This document shows positions 7,960-17,018 of a stretch of DNA of 52,645 nt, one piece after another. A program made the translations under genes and the position numbers. The stretch spans positions 1 through 52,645 of the forward strand of contig JAPDPQ010000034.1 in NCBI GenBank assembly GCA_034506395.1, given 5' to 3'. The first letter of the stretch is position 1, and each line of letters begins with the position of its first letter. Below the pieces are notes generated by a model. The model was not told the origin of the DNA. It worked only from the letters and a program-made list of their open reading frames with translations, and searched no databases. This stretch comes from a candidate division KSB1 bacterium. GTDB lineage: Bacteria > Zhuqueibacterota > Zhuqueibacteria > Thermofontimicrobiales > Thermofontimicrobiaceae.

Positions 7960-9624
7960 ATGAAATATCGGACGCTTATTTTCGTGCTCCTTGCGATCAT
8001 CATTTTTGTGCTTGGCCTGATTGCCCATTTGCAATATTTTCGAACCAAGCGGCATATTATTGAGTTTTACAGCCAAAAGCAGATGACGCTAGCAAGACAG
8101 GCCTCATTAGGTTTGGAAGCATTCATCAAAGATCGCATTCGAACTTTGGAGGTCTTAGCAGATAAACCAGATTTTAAACAATTCGTGATCCCGAATATTT
8201 CAGCCGAATTACAATACACCTACAACAAAGTTATAGGTTTTGAATACCTTATTTTGGTGGATCTTTTTGGCCTTCCGAAAATCGGATACCCAGATAATTT
8301 TCCGTGCTTAACGGACCAAGCTCCTCAAATGCAACAAAAGTTCCTCGAATCTTTTGCAGCCGCTCGAGATCGTCGAAACACTGAAATATTCTCAAAAGAT
8401 ACCCTTGTAAGTGGGAAAGTTTTTATCTGTTTGATTTCACCAATTTATTCATACCGCAATGAATTTCAAGGCGCTATTTTAGGGGTGCTACATATCAATA
8501 CAGCTTTACAAGAAGCGCTAAAACCCGTCTTTAAAGGAAAAGATGATTACGTTTGGCTTCTCAATGAAGGGGGCTATTTGCTCTATCACCCCAATCATGA
8601 AGATATGCTGCTGCGAAATATGATCAAATCGGAACCAAGCTGTCAGACATGTCACCAACCATTTATCTTTGAGCAACAAATGCTCATGACTGAAATTGGG
8701 GTTGGGATCAAACAAAATCGAAACTCTCCGAAAGTGTTGATTGGCTACGCTCGAGTCTCGTTACCAAATACCCATTGGATTGTGGCAATCAGCTCTCCTA
8801 TCTCCGAGCTACTGGTATCGATTCGAAATCAATTTATCAGTTTCCTCTTGCTGGTTATTTTCATGATGCTGGCAATCACCTTAGGTGCTGTTTTGATCAG
8901 TCGCATTAACCACAAATTAATGCTGGCCAAATGGGAACGGGACCAGGAACGTCAGAAGCATCTGGCTATTATCGGCGCCATGGCAGCTCGCATCGCTCAT
9001 GAAATCAAAAATCCTCTGGCCAGTATTCAAACGGGCATTCAGTTGCTGGAAAGCCAGCTCCAGAATGGAGAGCCACAAAAGAGCTACTATGAGCGCCTAC
9101 GGAATGAAATCCAGCGGGTTGATAAAATCTTGAAGGGACTGTTGTCTTACGCCCGTGAGGAGCGACTTGAAACCCGATTAATGGATATCACCCCATTGAT
9201 CAAACGCTTTGCGGCGTTAATCACACCGACGCTGGAAAAGCAGGGATTGGTACTGGAGACGCATATCGACGCCGATCTGCCACAGCTCTGGTTGGATGAG
9301 CTCAAAATGGAACAGGTGCTCTGGAATATTATGTTGAATGCAGCTCAGGCCAGCCCCCCTGGCGGACGAATTACTTTGGCTGTTAATAAAAATCACGGGG
9401 GACTGGAAATCCGATTGCGGGATGAAGGTTCAGGAATTCCAGATTCGATTCGTCAAAAGATCTTTCAGCCGTTTTTTAGCACCAAGCCCCACGGGACTGG
9501 TCTGGGGCTGGCGATCAGTCAGAAAATTGTCGAATTGCATCGAGGCAAAATTACCATCGAAAGCAAGGAAGGAGCAGGCACCACTGTGGTAATCTATTTG
9601 CCTGCGCGAGAAGCCAAAACATGA
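7960..9624 (+). CDS. Sensor histidine kinase with a Cache-like domain carrying a heme-c motif
   Basis: The 554-aa protein has an N-terminal membrane helix (about 5-25), a periplasmic Cache-like sensor region (about 35-285), a second helix (about 290-316), a HisKA domain with phospho-acceptor His347 in AHEIKNP, and a HATPase domain (about 435-550) with DEGSGIPD and GTGLGLAIS. Within the sensor lies C228-Q-T-C231-H232, a standard c-type heme attachment site outside the membrane. Cache domains with covalent heme are known in Geobacter sensors. Here it suggests redox or ligand sensing linked to the cytochromes around it. The likely partner is the NtrC-type regulator encoded next, 331 bases downstream. 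Confidence 0.88.
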   Translation: MKYRTLIFVLLAIIIFVLGLIAHLQYFRTKRHIIEFYSQKQMTLARQASLGLEAFIKDRIRTLEVLADKPDFKQFVIPNISAELQYTYNKVIGFEYLILVDLFGLPKIGYPDNFPCLTDQAPQMQQKFLESFAAARDRRNTEIFSKDTLVSGKVFICLISPIYSYRNEFQGAILGVLHINTALQEALKPVFKGKDDYVWLLNEGGYLLYHPNHEDMLLRNMIKSEPSCQTCHQPFIFEQQMLMTEIGVGIKQNRNSPKVLIGYARVSLPNTHWIVAISSPISELLVSIRNQFISFLLLVIFMMLAITLGAVLISRINHKLMLAKWERDQERQKHLAIIGAMAARIAHEIKNPLASIQTGIQLLESQLQNGEPQKSYYERLRNEIQRVDKILKGLLSYAREERLETRLMDITPLIKRFAALITPTLEKQGLVLETHIDADLPQLWLDELKMEQVLWNIMLNAAQASPPGGRITLAVNKNHGGLEIRLRDEGSGIPDSIRQKIFQPFFSTKPHGTGLGLAISQKIVELHRGKITIESKEGAGTTVVIYLPAREAKT

Positions 9625-9678
9625 TGGCTGAGAAAACTTTCCCTGCTAATTGATAGCTGTCCGAAATTATTATCAAGT

Positions 9679-9765
9679 GTCATTTCGAGCCACCAGTTGG
9701 CGGAGAGAAATCTGTAATTCCAATCTTTGTGTAAAAATTAGATTCCTCACTTCGTTCGGAATGAC
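9679..9765. repeat. Dispersed intergenic inverted repeat, copy A
   Basis: GTCATTTCGAGC at the left and GATTCCTCACTTCGTTCGGAATGAC at the right (in part an inverted complement) bound an 87-base element between the kinase and the NtrC-type gene. A better-preserved relative lies at 17925-18004. Such 'GTCATTCCGAGCGAAGCGAGGAATC' elements are common extragenic repeats in many genomes. Confidence 0.6.
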
Positions 9766-9955
9766 AATCTCAGGGACATTTCGTTCAGGCTCTAATTAAG
9801 CCAATGAAACCAATCTCGCAACTGACGAATTTTCAGCTTTAATGCAATCGACAAGGTTTTAATCATTAGGCCTCACATGAAATTTGCCAATGTTAATCCC
9901 GAAGAGTAACAACTGTGTAAATCTCATTTAACATCCATTGGAAGCCATTTGAAAA

Positions 9956-11371
9956 ATGAACCCTTATATTTTAATTGTAGATGACGAGGAAAACCTGGCC
10001 TTTTTTCTAAAGAGTGCACTGGAAGCCAAAAATTATGCAGTGGAGACGGTGGGATTATTGGCTGAAGCGAAAAAGGCGCTGGAGTCCAAATTTCCCGACC
10101 TGCTGCTGCTGGATTTGAATCTACCAGATGGGAATGGACTGGAGTTATATCGCCTCATGAAAGAAAAGGGCCTGGGCATTCCGACGCTGGTGATCACCGC
10201 CCACGCCTCGGTAGGATCGGCTATCGAGGCGCTGAAATTGGGGGTGGATGATTACATTATCAAACCTTTCGAGCTGGATGAAATTCTGGTCAATATCGAA
10301 AAGCAGCTTCAGCGATTTCAACTCAACAATCAATTCAATTACTACAAGCAACGGTTACAGGCATCGTATCAGGACGAATTTTTCATCAGCACGCTGCCCG
10401 AGATGCAGCAACTTCAAAATCTGGCAATAAAAGTAGCGCAGGTTGAAGAAAGCACCATCCTCATAGAAGGGCCAAGTGGTACAGGCAAAGAGATGCTGGC
10501 TCGATTTATTCATCACCATTCGCCGCAGGCCGATGCTCCTTTTGTGGAGATCAATTGCGCTTCTTTGCCAGAAAATTTATTGGAGAGCGAACTGTTCGGC
10601 TATGAGCCTGGTGCCTTTACCGATGCCAAAAAGCGCAAGATCGGCTTGATCGAATTGGCGCATAAAGGGACGCTATTTCTGGATGAAATTTCAGAGATGT
10701 CTCCTGCCCTGCAAGCAAAATTGTTACGGGTGATTGAGACTCGGGTATTCAAACGATTGGGTGGGATCAGGGATATTAAAGTGAGCTTGCGGATTATTGC
10801 CGCTTCGAATCAAAACATTCGCCAGCGAGTGGAAGAAAAAAAATTTCGTGAGGATCTATTTTTCCGACTGAACATGTTCTATCTGACGCTCCCACCTTTG
10901 AAGGATCGTAAAGCTGAGATTCTGCTAATGGCACAGTTCTTTTTAGAGAAGATTGCCCGTCAACTACGGCGTCCAGTGCGACGCATCGCTGCTGATGCCC
11001 AGAGGATGATTCTGGATTATGATTGGCCAGGCAACATCCGTGAACTGCGCAACACTATCGAACGAGCCGTGATCCTATGCGACGGGGATACAATTGAGCT
11101 CAGACATTTAGCCTGCGAAATGATGCAGCAGCAAGCAACTTTAAAGTCATTCCAACCGACCATCGCCGATCTGGAGCAGCTTTCTTTAAAGCAATATTTA
11201 GATGGGATCGAGAAATCACTTCTGCTGCAGGCATTGCAGATGAGCGGCGGGAATCAATTGCAAGCGGCAAAAATTTTGGGAGAGGAACGGCACATTGTTC
11301 GGTATTTAATCAAAAAGCATAACCTAGAGGACTATCAAATCTCAATGCCCAAAATTTCAAATATCAAATAG
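9956..11371 (+). CDS. NtrC-family sigma54-dependent response regulator
   Basis: The 471-aa protein is a receiver (phospho-acceptor Asp53, conserved K in IIKPFE) joined to an AAA+ sigma54-activation domain (about 140-375) and a C-terminal Fis-type HTH (about 425-465). Walker A is GPSGTGKE, Walker B LFLDEI. The sigma54-contact loop reads GAFTDA rather than the textbook GAFTGA, a variant seen in other members. It is probably the partner of the heme-motif kinase upstream and would activate sigma54 promoters for respiratory genes. I could not find a convincing -24/-12 site (GG-N10-GC with flanking consensus) next to any nearby cytochrome gene, so the targets are open. Confidence 0.9.
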   Translation: MNPYILIVDDEENLAFFLKSALEAKNYAVETVGLLAEAKKALESKFPDLLLLDLNLPDGNGLELYRLMKEKGLGIPTLVITAHASVGSAIEALKLGVDDYIIKPFELDEILVNIEKQLQRFQLNNQFNYYKQRLQASYQDEFFISTLPEMQQLQNLAIKVAQVEESTILIEGPSGTGKEMLARFIHHHSPQADAPFVEINCASLPENLLESELFGYEPGAFTDAKKRKIGLIELAHKGTLFLDEISEMSPALQAKLLRVIETRVFKRLGGIRDIKVSLRIIAASNQNIRQRVEEKKFREDLFFRLNMFYLTLPPLKDRKAEILLMAQFFLEKIARQLRRPVRRIAADAQRMILDYDWPGNIRELRNTIERAVILCDGDTIELRHLACEMMQQQATLKSFQPTIADLEQLSLKQYLDGIEKSLLLQALQMSGGNQLQAAKILGEERHIVRYLIKKHNLEDYQISMPKISNIK

Positions 11372-11768
11372 ATCATAATATTGATATCATTTGGTAGAAT
11401 GAGATTTTTTTCCAGCGGATGATCAGAAAGCAACACAAGCAAAATCTCGGCATTGTCGCTATGCAACCGATTGTATCAATCCTGTGGAAATGGTGATGTT
11501 CATCGCTTTGCTATGTTTATCCCCCCGAGCTTATGAAGTGGAGAAAATTAGCCACTTTATTAACCAACAAAATTCCAAATGATTATCCCTCCTATTCGGT
11601 CATTTTTGCCGCGTTTTGTCAATAATTTCTGGTGAATTTTAGCCTTTAAAAAAGTTGCATGAAGAATGATTACCCATTAAGCAATTGAATTTAGAGTAAT
11701 TGCTGAGCCATAAAATAATGGCATATAATTTGACATTTATTTTACAGAAGCGTCATAAAGGGCAATCA
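11372..11768. other. Intergenic region before the orphan receiver
   Basis: These 397 bases hold no supported gene. TTGACA at 11730-11735 is followed after 17 bases by TCATAA (11753-11758). That is promoter-like but would leave almost no leader before the ATG at 11769, so I give it little weight. Confidence 0.35.
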
Positions 11769-12128
11769 ATGAATATTCTGGTGATCGAAAACGAAGAGTT
11801 TCTGGCAGAGAACCTCTGTCGCTATCTCAAAAAAATTGAAAATTTGAGCATCAAGTATGTGACAAGCGCCCAAGAGGCGTTGCAACTTTTATCTAAAGAA
11901 TGCTATGATTTAATCATTTCGGATCTATGGTTATCAGATGCTGAAGCTGATGATTGGCTATTGCAAGTTGGCGAAATTTGTGAGGGGCAAAGCTTAATTA
12001 TCACGTCTGCCTATCCCATACCCGAAAAGGTGCGATTGTCCAATAAGCTGAATATCATTGGCTATTTCGAAAAGCCATTTGATATAAAAATTATAGTTAA
12101 CTTAATCAATCAATTAACCAAATCATGA
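11769..12128 (+). CDS. Stand-alone response-regulator receiver
   Basis: From the ATG at 11769 (AAAGGG upstream) the gene encodes 119 residues, a complete receiver fold and nothing else: acidic pocket ENEE, phospho-acceptor Asp52 in IISDLW, a T/S switch region IITSAY and Lys in FEKPFD. An open frame extends upstream to 11700, but the added residues do not fit a receiver. The stop lies 9 bases before the start of a T9SS-tailed nonaheme cytochrome, so the two are probably cotranscribed. A receiver without output domain usually works by phosphotransfer or protein contact. Its kinase could be the heme-motif kinase at 7960. Confidence 0.8.
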   Translation: MNILVIENEEFLAENLCRYLKKIENLSIKYVTSAQEALQLLSKECYDLIISDLWLSDAEADDWLLQVGEICEGQSLIITSAYPIPEKVRLSNKLNIIGYFEKPFDIKIIVNLINQLTKS

Positions 12129-12137
12129 GGAGTTGTT

Positions 12138-14711
12138 ATGGTTAAAAAAGCTACCCTAATTATCATGGTCGTATTTGTTGTTGCAGGCATGGTAGCAGCG
12201 CAGACTGTGAAATTGGAGCCTTATGGAATTTCGCCCCGTGATGCAGCGAAAGATCCCAACGATCTATTTGATCGGGCTTATAATGGCCTGCTCAATGTTG
12301 GGGTCGAAACTCAGATGTATTTGAAAGGCTCTATTTCCAGCGGCAAGCTAACAAGCCCAAGCTGGAGCGTGACCAAAGCCCCTACTGGTTCGGTAGCGAC
12401 GATCACCAAGACCGTTGATCTGGATACAGCCACCCAGGTCGCTGTGTTCACACCTGACCTCGTCGGTACTTATGAAGTACAATTTTCTGCCAGCGGCAAA
12501 TCTGCAAAAGTGACCATCAATTCAGCGACTTATGTTGGGGTAGGTGATGGCAACTGTGCCCTTTGCCATAGCGGAAAAACCAATGAATGGAAAAAGACGG
12601 GGCATTATTCCCTGTTTGAACGAGCCATGAATGGCGATCCAGAGGTTGCGGGGCATTATGCTTCCTATTGTATTAGCTGTCATGTAACAGGTTATGATAG
12701 AAACGCCAAAAATAATGGTTTTGACGATCGACCATTTGTTTTTCCAGATTCGCTTTATCCTGGTCAATATGATAGCTTGCTGAAAAAATTTCCTGATGCC
12801 ATGAAATTGGCCCGGATTCAATGTGAAAGTTGCCATGGCCCAGCAAGCGCTCACATGGGTGTAACCAGTGATTCCAAAATGGTATCCTCATTGAATACGG
12901 AAAATTGCGCCTGGTGCCACGACTCTGGAACATTTCACGTTTATCCTGAGCAATTGGATTATTCCGCTCATGCGCACGCTACGTCAACGCCGAGCGGGCC
13001 GGGTCGTGCCGCTTGCGTCCGTTGTCACACGGCGGCTGGATTCGTGGATTTTCTGAATGGAGTCACACCGCCACGCACCGATTACGTTCCAATCACCTGT
13101 TCAGCTTGTCACGACCCGCATAGCGACAAGAATGCCCATCAAGTGAGAACTGTGGAGGCCAAGTTAGCCACAGGAGAGGTCATCACCGAAGGTGGTCTGG
13201 GCAAGCTCTGCATGAACTGCCATCAGAGCCGTCAGAATGCAGTGACATATACAAATGCTGCCTCCAGTCGTTTCGGTCCGCACTATGCTCCTCAGGCGGA
13301 TATGATCAGTGGCAAAAACGCTGTCACCTTTGGCAAGAATCTACCGACTTCGCCCCATCTGAAGGATATCGAAAACTCATGTGTGGATTGCCACATGGCC
13401 CCAGGCATGTCCATCGATCCTAACACTATCGTGGGCTCCCACTCATTTAAAGTCGTGGACAATAATGGCAAAGACAATGTTAAAATTTGCCAGGGATGCC
13501 ATGGCAATGTCGGTGAAAGCTTTCACGAAAAGAAATTCTACGTCAATGGCAATGCCGATCATGATGGTGATGGCAAGGAAGAAGGATTGCAAGAGGAAGT
13601 TCAAGGCTTGATGGATCAATTGGCGGCATTGCTACCCAATCCAGATCCGCATGCTGAAGTAAACAATACCTGGACCAAAACCGAATTGAAAGCTGCTTTC
13701 AACCATCGGATGGTTTACTATGATGGGAGTCTTGGCATACATAATCCTGCATTCACCGTCGCTCTACTTAAAGTTTCGATCCAGGCGTTGAAAAACAATG
13801 CGATTGAGGGCGAAATCGTTGCCATCGAAGATGTTCCCAATGATCAGGGCAAACAAGTCACAATCATCTGGGATAAATTTGTCGATGACGGTGTGGCCGT
13901 TGATCCAGTTGCCAAATATATTGTCAAACGCCAGGATGGTGAGGTCTGGGTTGGCGTCGGCGAATACACCGCCCACGGCGCCGATCGATATGCGTTAGTC
14001 GTTCCGACGCTTTATGACTCAACGGCTGCCGGATTAGCTCTGACCACCTTTAAAGTCGTGTCCATTTCGCAATCGGGGAATGTTCATGAATCATTGCCAG
14101 CCCAAGGGTATTCAGTGGACAACTTAGTGCCTCATGCCCCAGGCAATTTCATGGCAATGGTCGCTGCTGGCAATGTCGAGCTAAGCTGGGAAGCACCTGC
14201 AGATCCTGACATCAACTATTACAAAGTCTTTCGGTCAACAGACCCATCATTTGTCCCCAGTGACAATAACCTTGTTGGGACCACAGTAGAACTCAAATTT
14301 ACCGATAAGCCAACATCGCTGGGAAGTTACTATTATGTGGTTGCTGCGGTTGACTTCTCAGGAAATTTGGGTGAATTCACTCATCCTGTGAATGCCACCT
14401 TAACTTCAATCGATCAGGCCGACACTGTCCCATTAACTTATGAGCTCTATCAGAATTATCCCAATCCATTCAATCCTGAGACCTCAATTAAGTTTTCGCT
14501 GAAGGCAGCGGGAAATGTTTCGCTCACCATTTACAACTCGGCAGGACAAATGGTGAAAAAGCTGATCGATCAGGAGATGGCGGCTGGGAATCACAGCATT
14601 AGCTTTATCGCCGATGGTATGTCTTCTGGTGTATATATCTACCGCATCGTGGTCCACAATAGCGAAGGCAATCAGTTCCAGGCGATTAGGAAGATGATAT
14701 TGATGAAATAA
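12138..14711 (+). CDS. Nonaheme cytochrome with fibronectin III-like region and T9SS sorting tail
   Basis: The 857-aa protein has a signal peptide ending MVAAQ (residues 1-21), an Ig-like N-terminal part and nine CxxCH motifs between residues 140 and 456: CALCH, CISCH, CESCH, CAWCH, CVRCH, CSACH, CMNCH, CVDCH and CQGCH. A fibronectin type III-like region follows (about 660-755), and the C-terminus (about 770-857) has the NYPNPFNP start and GVYIYR end of T9SS type A sorting domains. It should therefore leave the cell through T9SS and end up on the surface or in the medium. With covalent hemes this implies a surface electron-transfer role. A hairpin terminator follows at 14772. Confidence 0.9.
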   Translation: MVKKATLIIMVVFVVAGMVAAQTVKLEPYGISPRDAAKDPNDLFDRAYNGLLNVGVETQMYLKGSISSGKLTSPSWSVTKAPTGSVATITKTVDLDTATQVAVFTPDLVGTYEVQFSASGKSAKVTINSATYVGVGDGNCALCHSGKTNEWKKTGHYSLFERAMNGDPEVAGHYASYCISCHVTGYDRNAKNNGFDDRPFVFPDSLYPGQYDSLLKKFPDAMKLARIQCESCHGPASAHMGVTSDSKMVSSLNTENCAWCHDSGTFHVYPEQLDYSAHAHATSTPSGPGRAACVRCHTAAGFVDFLNGVTPPRTDYVPITCSACHDPHSDKNAHQVRTVEAKLATGEVITEGGLGKLCMNCHQSRQNAVTYTNAASSRFGPHYAPQADMISGKNAVTFGKNLPTSPHLKDIENSCVDCHMAPGMSIDPNTIVGSHSFKVVDNNGKDNVKICQGCHGNVGESFHEKKFYVNGNADHDGDGKEEGLQEEVQGLMDQLAALLPNPDPHAEVNNTWTKTELKAAFNHRMVYYDGSLGIHNPAFTVALLKVSIQALKNNAIEGEIVAIEDVPNDQGKQVTIIWDKFVDDGVAVDPVAKYIVKRQDGEVWVGVGEYTAHGADRYALVVPTLYDSTAAGLALTTFKVVSISQSGNVHESLPAQGYSVDNLVPHAPGNFMAMVAAGNVELSWEAPADPDINYYKVFRSTDPSFVPSDNNLVGTTVELKFTDKPTSLGSYYYVVAAVDFSGNLGEFTHPVNATLTSIDQADTVPLTYELYQNYPNPFNPETSIKFSLKAAGNVSLTIYNSAGQMVKKLIDQEMAAGNHSISFIADGMSSGVYIYRIVVHNSEGNQFQAIRKMILMK

Positions 14712-14771
14712 TAATTCAAATTATAATTCAGAAATGTTCCGATGAGTTAAACTACTCATTCAATTTCTTCA

Positions 14772-14809
14772 GAAAAGCCGACCTCAGTGAGAATGAGAGT
14801 TGGCTTTTC
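14772..14809 (+). terminator. Terminator hairpin after the nonaheme cytochrome
   Basis: GAAAAGCC (14772-14779) pairs with GGCTTTTC (14802-14809) about 60 bases after the stop, with a further AC/GT pair inside the stem. The rest of 14810-15091 holds no gene that I can support. Confidence 0.65.
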
Positions 14810-15091
14810 GTGTCTAAAAGAAACTCAAACTGCGTCTCTTTGCGAAATGTCATAAGAAGATTACATTCTTATAACTGGGCAAGCAGGAATTTCATCACTC
14901 GATTGACTTAAGCATCAATTTCCAAGAATATTCCTGTCACCCAGCATAGATAAGCAGGAATGCCACTGTCTCTTTAAGTTTTGATTCTTTAAAAAGTAAG
15001 CCAACTCCTATGCGATCAAATTAGGGCTGCTTAATAATACAGAAATTTTGTCCAAAATTCTTTAGCAAACTCAATTATTCAAAAAAATAGA

Positions 15092-15120
15092 TTGCATTTT
15101 TAGAAATATATTATTATATA
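15092..15120 (+). promoter_or_regulatory. Sigma70-like promoter before the octaheme T9SS cytochrome
   Basis: TTGCAT (15092-15097), 17 bases, TATATA (15115-15120), 42 bases before the ATG at 15163, which has TAGGAGA just upstream. The terminator at 14772 separates it from the preceding unit. Confidence 0.5.
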
Positions 15121-15162
15121 AAATTCCTAAATCAATTTCTCACCAATTTTAGGAGAAATACT

Positions 15163-16608
15163 ATGAAGTATCTTACCAGAGCAGCGATGCTGACATTTCT
15201 AATCCTATTGATTGCTGCATCGCTTTATGCCCAGGTGCATTTTGCTACCAGCATTCACGCGACGCGAGCGGGCAAAAATTTTTGGTATGGCGCAGACACC
15301 AGTGTTACCAAATCCCCAGCACCAGGATTCGAGACATTAACCAATGTCCCAATTAGCCATCCAAATGTTGCCTGTAATTCCTGTCATCCAGGCGATAATT
15401 TGGATGCCAATGGTGATGCCTACCCAACTCCGTTTCCAGGCGCCAGTTGTGTCGACTGTCATGCCACCAAATCGGGCAACCGAGTGACAGAAGATGATTG
15501 CTACGGCTGTCATAGCCGTCAGGTCACTGAGGCTAAGACATTGAATTATTCTGATGTGCATCGCAGTGCCAGCACCCCCTTAAAATGCTGGGATTGCCAT
15601 AAGAAATCAGAGCTGCACGGCGATGACGGTGTGGCTTACAATTCGATGTTCGAACCTGGGGCAATAAAAGCTGATTGCGGGGATTGCCATACCACCCAGG
15701 CAGGAACGCTCCCAGATCATAGCACTTATGATCCACACAAAGGAAAGCTTCATTGCGATGCCTGCCATACTCAAACGGCCGTGGCCTGCTACAACTGCCA
15801 TTTTGAAAGCCAGGTCGATGCCGCTAAGAAACGGGCGAAGCAAACCATCCATGGTTTCATAATTTTGGTCAATCGAGCAAAAGATGGCAAAGTCGGAACC
15901 GCTTCATTCCAATCTCTGACCTATAAAGGCCATGCATGGGTGGCGTTTGGACCGTTCCATTCCCACTCTGTGACCGATAAAGGCAGAAAGTGTGTGGATT
16001 GCCATCAGAATTTCGGCGGCCAGATCCCTGCCATTCAGGAGTACAATGCCACAGGCAAGATTCATTTTGCCAAATGGAATACCGCTGACAGCACATTGAG
16101 CTTTGTGAAGGGTGTCATCCCATTCCCAGAAAACTATCAAACCGCCTTCAAAATGGATTTCCTGACCTATAATGGCAGTAGCAGTGATCCAGTTGCCCCA
16201 TCGAAAAATTGGTCATTCATTGGTAAAGATACTTGGGATGGGCATCAATTGCTTTTTGCGACCCCGTTAAGCCGTGCCCAAATGAGCAAGCTTGGGATGA
16301 ATCCGCCGACAAGTATCGATGATGCCGCAAACGGTGCTCTACCCGTTCGCTATGCGCTGCATCAAAACTACCCCAATCCCTTTAATCCAACCACCACGAT
16401 CTCTTTTGAATTAGCGGAGGCGCAATTCGTTGAGCTGAAGCTTTTCAATTTAGCGGGACAGGAGATCCAAACATTATTGAGCCAACCATTATCAGAAGGG
16501 CGTCATACTGTGACGCTATCCGCTCATCATCTTCCTTCAGGCGTGTATGTCTACCAGCTCACGGCAGGCGATTATACCGCTAGTAAGAAATTAGTGGTGA
16601 TGAAGTAA
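15163..16608 (+). CDS. Octaheme cytochrome with T9SS sorting tail
   Basis: The 481-aa protein has a signal peptide (residues 1-23, ending SLYAQ) and eight CxxCH motifs between residues 71 and 281: CNSCH, CVDCH, CYGCH, CWDCH, CGDCH, CDACH, CYNCH and CVDCH. A heme-free stretch follows, then a T9SS type A sorting domain (about 396-481) with NYPNPFNP and GVYVYQL. It is thus a second secreted multiheme cytochrome, with its own promoter and terminator, next to the nonaheme one. The heme region is His-rich, consistent with bis-His ligation. No enzyme motif is recognised; extracellular electron transfer is the inferred role. Confidence 0.9.
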   Translation: MKYLTRAAMLTFLILLIAASLYAQVHFATSIHATRAGKNFWYGADTSVTKSPAPGFETLTNVPISHPNVACNSCHPGDNLDANGDAYPTPFPGASCVDCHATKSGNRVTEDDCYGCHSRQVTEAKTLNYSDVHRSASTPLKCWDCHKKSELHGDDGVAYNSMFEPGAIKADCGDCHTTQAGTLPDHSTYDPHKGKLHCDACHTQTAVACYNCHFESQVDAAKKRAKQTIHGFIILVNRAKDGKVGTASFQSLTYKGHAWVAFGPFHSHSVTDKGRKCVDCHQNFGGQIPAIQEYNATGKIHFAKWNTADSTLSFVKGVIPFPENYQTAFKMDFLTYNGSSSDPVAPSKNWSFIGKDTWDGHQLLFATPLSRAQMSKLGMNPPTSIDDAANGALPVRYALHQNYPNPFNPTTTISFELAEAQFVELKLFNLAGQEIQTLLSQPLSEGRHTVTLSAHHLPSGVYVYQLTAGDYTASKKLVVMK

Positions 16609-16638
16609 TTCGTTCTAAAAATTCGGTTACAGTATTGC

Positions 16639-16671
16639 AAAGCCGACGTCTTCAATTTAGACGTCGGCTTT
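16639..16671 (+). terminator. Strong hairpin terminator
   Basis: AAAGCCGACGTC (16639-16650) and GACGTCGGCTTT (16660-16671) form a perfect 12-bp stem with a 9-base loop, 30 bases after the octaheme gene. The A/T flanks make it usable in both directions. Confidence 0.8.
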
Positions 16672-16764
16672 GAATTGTTAAATCCTGGCTGAACGCATAG
16701 AAATAAAAATGATAAATCGCTGATGCACTCGATGGCGTTGATGCGCATATTAATAATTTTTCTG

Positions 16765-16793
16765 TTGACTTTTTGAAAAAATTTTAATATGAT
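16765..16793 (+). promoter_or_regulatory. Sigma70-like promoter of the lipoprotein/barrel/14-heme cluster
   Basis: TTGACT (16765-16770), a 17-base spacer, TATGAT (16788-16793). It lies about 225 bases before the next ATG (17019), giving a long untranslated leader in which I see no known riboswitch fold. Confidence 0.55.
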
Positions 16794-17018
16794 TGTTTGA
16801 ACTTTCAATTCAAATAAATGCATCTTAAGAGATGTTAATTTCATCGAAGAAAACATCGCATCTATTATCGCCCTTGCTCAAAGCACCAATAGCATGCCGT
16901 CTATTCAATCTATGCATTAATAAACTATTTTCTCAGCAAAATATTTTTGTTCCATCCCCCACACGAATTTTGTTCGCCATAAAAGGGGGCAAAATCAATT
17001 AACCGGAATGAGAACAAT

